Source: Bradyrhizobium sp. WD16 (GTDB taxonomy: Bacteria > Pseudomonadota > Alphaproteobacteria > Rhizobiales > Xanthobacteraceae). Taken from it: 64,000 bases of DNA. Positions within the stretch are counted from its first letter, which is position 1. Each line of letters starts with the position of its first letter. Below, piece by piece: positions 57,385 to 64,000 of this stretch. Position numbers and translations under genes: made by a program. The notes beneath the pieces were generated by a model. The model ran no database searches. It saw only the letters and a program-made list of their open reading frames with translations, and was not told the DNA's origin. The DNA is taken from contig NZ_CP028908.1 in NCBI RefSeq assembly GCF_024181725.1, positions 4,577,501 to 4,641,500 on the forward strand. The letters are read 5' to 3'.

Positions 57385-57709
57385 CGGAGCCTCCTGAGAT
57401 CGAGCAGTTTTGGATTTGCGACGCTCGTGCCCGCTGTGAATTTAGGAAACGGAATACCAGCCTCGACTAAAGTCTACACTGAAATTCTTGACGTTGTCGC
57501 AACACAAATGCGGTGCTTTGACGATTTGTGTGCTGCGGCGCATCATCGTCGCAGGCGGTGCGCCGACGTCGCCAGCGCTTAGGGTGTTCCGCTCCGACTT
57601 CATTCCGATGTTGCTCCGACATTGCGGTGCCGGGCTCCGCGCTCCGCTCCTCTGGCGTCATCGCACCGCGGCATGTTCTAATGGGACATTGCCTTTTTGG
57701 AGATCTCGC
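57385..57709. other. Intergenic region before cysK
   Basis: 325 bases between the zinc-ribbon gene and cysK. A stretch TTTTGGATTTGCGACGCTCG (57408-57427) loosely resembles the left arm of a family C module but has no CTAG end or right arm. Otherwise I see only presumptive promoter sequence. Confidence 0.4.
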
Positions 57710-58681
<972 letters not shown>

Positions 58682-58735
58682 GACCAATGAACCTCAGGCA
58701 CGCCCCGGCCGTATTCCAGTCGCCCGGTCAAAGCC

Positions 58736-60149
58736 CTACGATATGCACACATCTCCGGATCCTCTTGCGGCGCCTCCCATTTTCTGAATCGATGGTAGTC
58801 GCAAGATTCTGGGGAACAGAAATGGAAGGTGGTTTGGGACGGTTCGGCGACCGGCGCCTGGAAAAAGGGGGGCCGGCTTGCTGGCCCGTCTGGTCAGTGT
58901 CGGTCAATCCGGCATCAGCGTGCGTCGCGTGGGGGGCAATCGCGCCGGCGAGATGCGCATTACGCGTTTTTTGCGTAACCCGCGTGTGAGACCGGACGAG
59001 ATGGTCGCGACCGCCCGCGCGCGTACCGCCGGGCTGGTCAGGGGGCGGCACATCCTGGCGATCCAGGACACCACGACCCTGCGCGACGATGGCAAGCAAC
59101 GCAGTTTGAACCTGCATCCAATGATCGCGGTGGATGCCCATGATGGCGGGCTGCTCGGACTTGTCGATGCGGTGTTCCTTAGCCACGTTGGTGGCAAGAA
59201 GCATCTATGCAAAAAGCGGCCCTTCGCCGAAAAAGAGAGTAGCCGCTGGCTCGACGCGACCAATACAGCAGCCAGCCTGGTTGCGTCCGGAGCGGCCTGC
59301 GTCACCGTCGTGGCCGACCGGGAAAGCGATATTTATGAGGAATTCGCCTGCCGTCCCATTGAGACCGAACTGCTGATCCGCGCCCATCATGATCGCGTGC
59401 TGGAAGACGGAGGCATGCTCTATGAGTGCATGGAGGGTGTCGCTGAACTGGGCCGCGAGACGATCGATCTGCCGGCCAATCCGGGCCGAGCCGCCCGTCA
59501 GGCAGTGCTGGCGCTGCGGGCGCGTGATGTCACCCTGAAGCGGCCGAAACGCAACCGCCCCGCCGAGGCGGCCAAACTGCCGAAGACAGTCACTCTCACC
59601 TTGGTGGAAGCACGTGAGATCGATCCGCCGGACACCGTGACGCCGGTACATTGGCGGCTGCTGACAACGCACAGGGTGGCGACGCTGGCGCAAGCATTAC
59701 TGATCACACACTTTTATCGCCAGCGCTGGACCATCGAGCAGGTCTTCCGGGTGATGAAAACGAAAGGCTTCGACATCGAGGCGGTGCGGGTTACAGAGGA
59801 TGGGCCATTCGAGAACCTGACCACCGCGACGTTGATCGCTGCCATTCAAGTACTGCAGATGGTTCGCGAGCGCGACGGCGCGGCCGGGCGGCCGCTGCAA
59901 GACGCGCTCGACCCCGAAGACCAGCCCGCGCTGGAGGCGATTTGTCAAACCCTTGAGGGCAAGACCGAGAAACAGAAGAACCCTCATCCCAAAGGGTCGT
60001 TGGCATATGCCAGTTGGGTGTGCGCTCGGCTTGGCGGATGGACCGGCTATTATGGAAAGCCAGGCCCCATCGTAATGATGCAGGGGCTGCAATCCCTCAA
60101 GGCAATACTTCGCGGCTGGAGACTCCGCAGAGATGTGTGAATCTCGTAG
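58736..60149 (+). mobile_element. IS4-family insertion sequence with 10-bp target duplication
   Basis: A 1414-bp element. The inverted ends are CTACGATATGCACACATCTC (left) and CTACGAGATTCACACATCTC (right, read inward). It is flanked by the direct repeat GGTCAAAGCC at 58726-58735 and 60150-60159. With the element and one repeat removed, the site reads as a perfect stem-loop GTCGCCCGG-TCAAAG-CCGGGCGAC, so the element landed in the centre of a hairpin downstream of cysK, probably its terminator. Confidence 0.92.
58792..60140 (+). CDS. IS4-family transposase, interrupted by a -1 shift at an A5G6 run
   Basis: The N-terminal DNA-binding part (VARFWGTEMEGGLGRFGDRR) opens at ATG 58792. The main part, 420 residues from 58878, contains the DDE residues (LAIQDTTTLRDD, VVADRESDIYEEF) and the YREK signature YRQRWTIEQVFRVMKTKGFD. 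The two parts are in different frames, joined at AAAAAGGGGGG (58862-58872). A ribosome slipping back one base there would give a continuous protein (LEKGG-AGLLARLV). It is either a programmed frameshift or a one-base loss from the G run that inactivated the gene. Confidence 0.85.
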
Positions 60150-60229
60150 GGTCAAAGCCGGGCGACGACAACGGAGAGTGGAGCGGCCGGCCCGAGGGGA
60201 GGCAGGTCGCGAATGTCAAACTCGCTCCG

Positions 60230-61621
60230 TTAGCTCCGCGCCGCGATCTTGAACAGCGGCGAATGGTCCGGCTGGGTGGTGACGATGCCGATGGGCATCA
60301 CCGGCGTGGCATCGATGCGTTCGATACGGAAGGCGCCGACGATCCGCGCCAGCGCCAGCGTCGCTTCGGTCAGGGCGAAATGAGCGCCGATACAGATGCG
60401 CGGGCCGACGCCGAAGGGCAGGTAGGCGAAACGGTCCGGCGGCGTTCCGGTGAGGAATCGCTGCGGCACGAAGGCGTCCGGATCGTCCCACAATTTGACG
60501 TGGCGATGGAGCAGCCACGGCGCGATGAAGACGACGTCGCCTTTGCGGACGGCGTGGCCGGCGATGGTGTCCGGCCCGCGCGCCTGGCGGGCGATCAGAT
60601 AGGCCGGCGGATAGAGCCGCATGGTTTCGTCCAGCACCGCGCGGGTGAATTTCAGCGCCTCCGGTTCGGGCGAGGGGCCGGCGGCGCGGGCCTCGCCGGC
60701 GACCTCGTCCTGGGTGGTGCGGTCCTGCGCCAGCAGCAGCAGGGCCCAGAACAGTGCGGTCGCGGTGGTTTCGTGGCCGGCCAGGATCATGGTGGCGACC
60801 TGGTCGATCAGGTTGTCGTCGCTGAACGCCTCGCCGGTTTCCGGGTCGCGGGCGGCGACCATCAGGTCGAACAGGTCGCGCGGCGCGTCGCCGGTGCGGG
60901 TGACCGCGCGTCGCTCCGCCATCAGGGCGCGCACGAAGGCGCGCCAGCGCCGGCGGAAGAAGGCGCGCTGGACGTCCTGCGGGCTCGGCCAGCCGAGCGG
61001 CAGCACCATGTCCCACAGATGCGGGCGGGCGAGGCGGGAGCCGTATTCGATGATGAAGGCGCGCAGCGCGGGGCCGTGCGCGGCCATGCCGAAGGAGAAC
61101 ATCGTGCGGCCGGCGATCTCCAGCGTCATGCGCTGCATCACCTCGCGCAGGTCCAGCGGGTGGCCGGTCTTGCCGTCGAGTTCACTGACGGTATCCTCGA
61201 TCACCGCGCGCATGTGCGGCACCAGGGTGCCGACCGCCCGCGGCGTGAAGGCCGGCGCCAGGGTCCTTCGCTGAAGCTTCCAGGCCCGGCCTTCGGCGAG
61301 CAGCAGGCCTTCGCCGAGCACCGGCCGCAAGACCCGGATGCCGGGCGGGGTGCGGCCGTAATTCTCGTCGTTGTCGATCAGGACATGGCGGATCGCGTCG
61401 GGATTGTTGAGGGTGAAGCTGGCGTGGCCGAGAAAACGGCCCTGCAGCATGTCCTCCTGGTAGGCCCGCTCGCTCCAGCCGGCGATGCCGCTGATGCGCA
61501 TCATCAGGATACGGCGGAAGCTCGACAGGGTTTCCGGTGCGGGAGTTGGCCGTGGCGGCCGCAGCGGAGCGGCACGGCTTAGCTGCGGCGGGACGACCTC
61601 GATCGCATCGGCATTGCCCAT
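60230..61621 (-). CDS. Cytochrome P450
   Basis: This 463-residue heme monooxygenase has the I-helix oxygen-binding motif MILAGHETTATALFW, the ExxR motif LDETMRLYPPAYLIARQA, the PxRF region DAFVPQRFL and the heme-ligand loop FAYLPFGVGPRICIGAHFAL. It resembles the large class of soluble bacterial P450s related to fatty-acid or alkane hydroxylases (CYP102/CYP4-like sequence flavour). Substrate unknown. No ferredoxin gene is adjacent. Confidence 0.95.
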   Translation of the reverse strand: MGNADAIEVVPPQLSRAAPLRPPRPTPAPETLSSFRRILMMRISGIAGWSERAYQEDMLQGRFLGHASFTLNNPDAIRHVLIDNDENYGRTPPGIRVLRPVLGEGLLLAEGRAWKLQRRTLAPAFTPRAVGTLVPHMRAVIEDTVSELDGKTGHPLDLREVMQRMTLEIAGRTMFSFGMAAHGPALRAFIIEYGSRLARPHLWDMVLPLGWPSPQDVQRAFFRRRWRAFVRALMAERRAVTRTGDAPRDLFDLMVAARDPETGEAFSDDNLIDQVATMILAGHETTATALFWALLLLAQDRTTQDEVAGEARAAGPSPEPEALKFTRAVLDETMRLYPPAYLIARQARGPDTIAGHAVRKGDVVFIAPWLLHRHVKLWDDPDAFVPQRFLTGTPPDRFAYLPFGVGPRICIGAHFALTEATLALARIVGAFRIERIDATPVMPIGIVTTQPDHSPLFKIAARS

Positions 61622-61758
61622 GGCGTGCTCCGTCGTTCGCGGCGCTGTTGCTGGCCACCGACGATCGGATCACAAGGGGGCAATTGCAAGACAAGCCAGG
61701 CAAGACAAGTCTGGCGAGGGCTGCACGGCGATGCCGGCGCAGCCCTCAGGATCAGTCG

Positions 61759-62418
61759 TCAGCGGGTGCCGAAGCCGTGGCCGCCGGTGAGCAGGTCGGC
61801 ATAGGCGCGAAAGATGCTCCGCCACATCGTCTGGCTGGCGCGCACCATCTCCCTGGAAGCAATCAGCGCCGGGGACAACGGCGGCGACGCCGCGGGCGGC
61901 AATGCAACCGGCTCCGCCGGCCGGCTGCGATCGAGGTCGACCGTACCGCTGGCTTCGCCGCTGTAGAAGGACAGGTGGGCGCCGAACTTCTGCGCCAGGG
62001 CCTTCATCGCCTGGTTCTCGGCGCCAGTGGTCACGCGCAGGCGGTGGTGGCCGGTCCGCCGGGCCTCGCTCAGCAACTGCTCGAACAAGGCGGTGCCGAC
62101 GCCCTGACGGCGCAGCCGGCTTTCGACGCTGAAAGCGATTTCGGCCACGGAATCGCAGGATCGCTCCGGCGCATGCAGTTCGGCGGCGCCGCGCACCACA
62201 CCGTCCTGCAGATAGGCGACGACGACGGTGCCGTCCTCGAAGCAGCGCTCGGCATAGGTCCTGACGAAGTCTTCGCCGATGCCGCCGTTGAAGCGGTCGC
62301 GCCGGCTCGCCGGATCGAGCCGCAGCAGGTGGTCGCGGAGCAGGTGCTGCTCGCCAGCCCGCAGGGTCCGGATGACGCCCGATCCAGAACCGGACCGGAG
62401 AGTCGCAATGCTCGTCAT
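61759..62418 (-). CDS. GNAT-family N-acetyltransferase
   Basis: The protein has 219 residues from ATG 62418 (AGGAGA seven bases before). The acetyl-CoA site is VESRLRRQGVGTALFEQLLSEA. Preceding strands are GTVVVAYLQDGVVRGAAELH and AEIAFSVES, as in GNAT proteins related to the acetyltransferase domain of Pat. A C-terminal Pro-rich tail of about 60 residues (PAEPVALPPAASPPLSPAL) is extra. Substrate unknown. Confidence 0.88.
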   Translation of the reverse strand: MTSIATLRSGSGSGVIRTLRAGEQHLLRDHLLRLDPASRRDRFNGGIGEDFVRTYAERCFEDGTVVVAYLQDGVVRGAAELHAPERSCDSVAEIAFSVESRLRRQGVGTALFEQLLSEARRTGHHRLRVTTGAENQAMKALAQKFGAHLSFYSGEASGTVDLDRSRPAEPVALPPAASPPLSPALIASREMVRASQTMWRSIFRAYADLLTGGHGFGTR

Positions 62419-62542
62419 TCCAAGTCTCCTCATGGTTGCCCGTGAGGACGTTCGAATCCCTAGTGGCGCTCATATTGTGCATCGCAGCATGAACGTCAAG
62501 ATCTGAATGAAGATTTTGTGCAACAAAGATAGTGCTGAAATA

Positions 62543-62833
<291 letters not shown>

Positions 62834-63077
62834 TCCACGCTCATATCAAATGGCGCCGGGCGCAGCCAGCCTGGCAGCCTGGCGGGATCAGTGCGGTGGA
62901 TCCGACGCTCGCTGCAGTATTGAAGTGAGGCTTTGACACGTTGCGGTTGAGTGCCTTGATGACGCGTTAACCAATTCGTCCCGGCTCGGCCGGCAAGCCG
63001 GCCGGTGTTGATCAAACCTTCACCAGGCTGCGTCATTCGTCAGGCTGGGCATGGGCAGGTGGTGCGGCTTCGGTCGC
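62834..63077. other. Intergenic region with a family C fragment
   Basis: Holds AGTGCGGTGGATCCGACGCT-CGCTGCAGTATTG (62890-62923), the left arm and part of the loop of a family C module (compare 49249-49283), without a right arm. The rest is unremarkable upstream sequence of the GGDEF gene. Confidence 0.6.
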
Positions 63078-64000
63078 ATGGAAGCAATGGCACGGGACGA
63101 CAAGGGCATACGCCGGATCATCCAGCAGGTGGATCCACCTGCCGACTGGGACGGGGATCTGCCGCCGTTGTCGCAGGAGGAAGTGGCCGGTCGGCTGCGC
63201 AAGCGCCGGATCATCTGCGCGACCCAGACCGCGAGCTATGCGTTCGATTCCGGCATCGTCGTCCTGTTCGCGGCGATCGGCGCGGCGCCGGCCTCGCTGG
63301 CCTGGATCTATCTCTTCTGCGGCGTCGTCATCAACGCGCTGGCCTGGGGATTGTCCGAGACGCGGTTCACCGACCGCCTGAAGGACCACTATCTCACCGT
63401 GCCCTGGAGCATGGCCAGCACGGCCAGCAAGCTCCTGGCGATCTATCTCGCCCCATCGATCGGCTTCTACTTCGTCGCGCTCATCTTCGTGGTGCTGTCC
63501 TTCGGGGCGCTGCGGTCGACGGGGCGGCAGGCCGCGCTGGTGTGCGGGTTCGCCGTCGCCGGTCTCGGCCTTCTGATGCTGGGTCTGGATGTCCATATCG
63601 CGCTGCCGATGGACTCGGCGATCGAACGCGCGATCTCGCTGTTCTGCCTGTTCAGCGCTTTGGCGCGCTACACGGCCACCGGTCTCTACGGCGGCGAATT
63701 GCGCCGGATGCTGTTCGAGCGGGGCAGGGACCTCGCCGAGGCCAGCCGGCGCATCGCGGAGATGGCACAGATGGATGAACTGACCGGCGCCCTCAACCGC
63801 CGCACGGTCATGACCGGACTGGAGGAGGAGATTGCCCGCGCCAATCGCGGCATCGCCAGTTCAGTCGCGCTGATCGACCTCGACTTCTTCAAGTTCATCA
63901 ATGATCGCTTCGGCCACCCGGTCGGGGACGAGGTGCTGCGTGCGTTCGCGGCGAACATCCTGGCGAACATCCGCAGCGTCGACAGCTTCGGCCGCTACGG
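63078..64000 (+). CDS. Membrane-bound GGDEF protein (diguanylate cyclase), cut by window end
   Basis: The frame is open from ATG 63078 (or 63087) to the window edge, 307 codons. A soluble N-terminus of about 50 residues is followed by six hydrophobic helices (residues 55-190, for example FDSGIVVLFAAIGAAPASLAW and GFYFVALIFVVLSFGAL). A linker helix and a GGDEF domain come next: MDELTGALNRRTVMTGLEEE, SVALIDLDFFKFINDRFGHP, GDEVLRAFAANIL. The window ends at FGRY, just where the GG[D/E]EF loop should begin. It probably makes cyclic di-GMP in response to a membrane signal. Confidence 0.9.
   Translation, partial: MEAMARDDKGIRRIIQQVDPPADWDGDLPPLSQEEVAGRLRKRRIICATQTASYAFDSGIVVLFAAIGAAPASLAWIYLFCGVVINALAWGLSETRFTDRLKDHYLTVPWSMASTASKLLAIYLAPSIGFYFVALIFVVLSFGALRSTGRQAALVCGFAVAGLGLLMLGLDVHIALPMDSAIERAISLFCLFSALARYTATGLYGGELRRMLFERGRDLAEASRRIAEMAQMDELTGALNRRTVMTGLEEEIARANRGIASSVALIDLDFFKFINDRFGHPVGDEVLRAFAANILANIRSVDSFGRY

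Noticed and set aside
57408-57427. Family C module before cysK
   Set aside because: Only a loose match to one arm, no CTAG end and no second arm; probably chance.
58878-60140. Transposase starting at the TTG at 58878 as a complete protein
   Set aside because: The conserved N-terminal domain lies upstream in another frame, so a start at 58878 would drop an essential DNA-binding part.

Overview
The window is a high-GC alphaproteobacterial chromosome segment, most like Bradyrhizobium, Rhodopseudomonas and relatives (Nitrobacteraceae). The evidence is the housekeeping block gyrA-coaD-ppi-ppiB-queA-tgt, LexA boxes of the alphaproteobacterial GAAC-N7-GAAC type before uvrA and ssb, a FixK/FNR-type box, PutA lacking an N-terminal DNA-binding domain and paired with a divergent Lrp-type putR, and small families common in that group (DUF3309, DUF3597, SPW repeat, a porin-signature mini-protein).

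Layout. 0-4 kb: start of a lytic transglycosylase (cut by the window edge), a DUF3597 protein, a di-heme cytochrome c peroxidase and small membrane or secreted proteins. 4-15.5 kb: a complete-looking type II secretion system in convergent operons: gspD-F-H-I-J-K rightward; prepilin peptidase-gspE-L-M-C/N-like leftward; gspG alone and divergent from gspD. 16-30 kb: an accessory toxin-like island with two paralogous exported SpvB/TcdB-type proteins, one followed by an exported Rhs protein. The Rhs protein ends in a DUF4258-like tip, and a DUF2283 gene lies 2 bp downstream as the likely immunity partner. An IS3 copy, an IS110 copy, decayed Rhs fragments and an orphan small gene follow. 30-42 kb: putA/putR, a GntR regulator, a polar amino acid ABC transporter, a class IV aminotransferase-like protein and a ClC-type channel. 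42-49 kb: SPW protein, uvrA, outer-membrane beta-barrel protein, ssb, marC. 49.8-57 kb: gyrA and its operon-like followers. 57-64 kb: zinc-ribbon protein, cysK, an IS4-family element inserted in a stem-loop, cytochrome P450, GNAT, mini porin-like protein and the start of a GGDEF protein.

Two things stand out. First, exported SpvB/Rhs proteins lie directly beside a type II secretion cluster whose secretin carries a lipobox; this suggests, without proving it, that the T2SS exports an Rhs-type toxin. Second, palindromic modules of 75-79 bp, in four sequence families but with one architecture (CTAG-TGT..stem-loop..ACA-CTAG), are scattered through the window. Eight are strung together in front of gyrA, joined by shared CTAG ends and short linkers, and two genes take their stop codon from a module end.

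All calls come from reading the sequence; no database search was run. Family names are from memory of family motifs.
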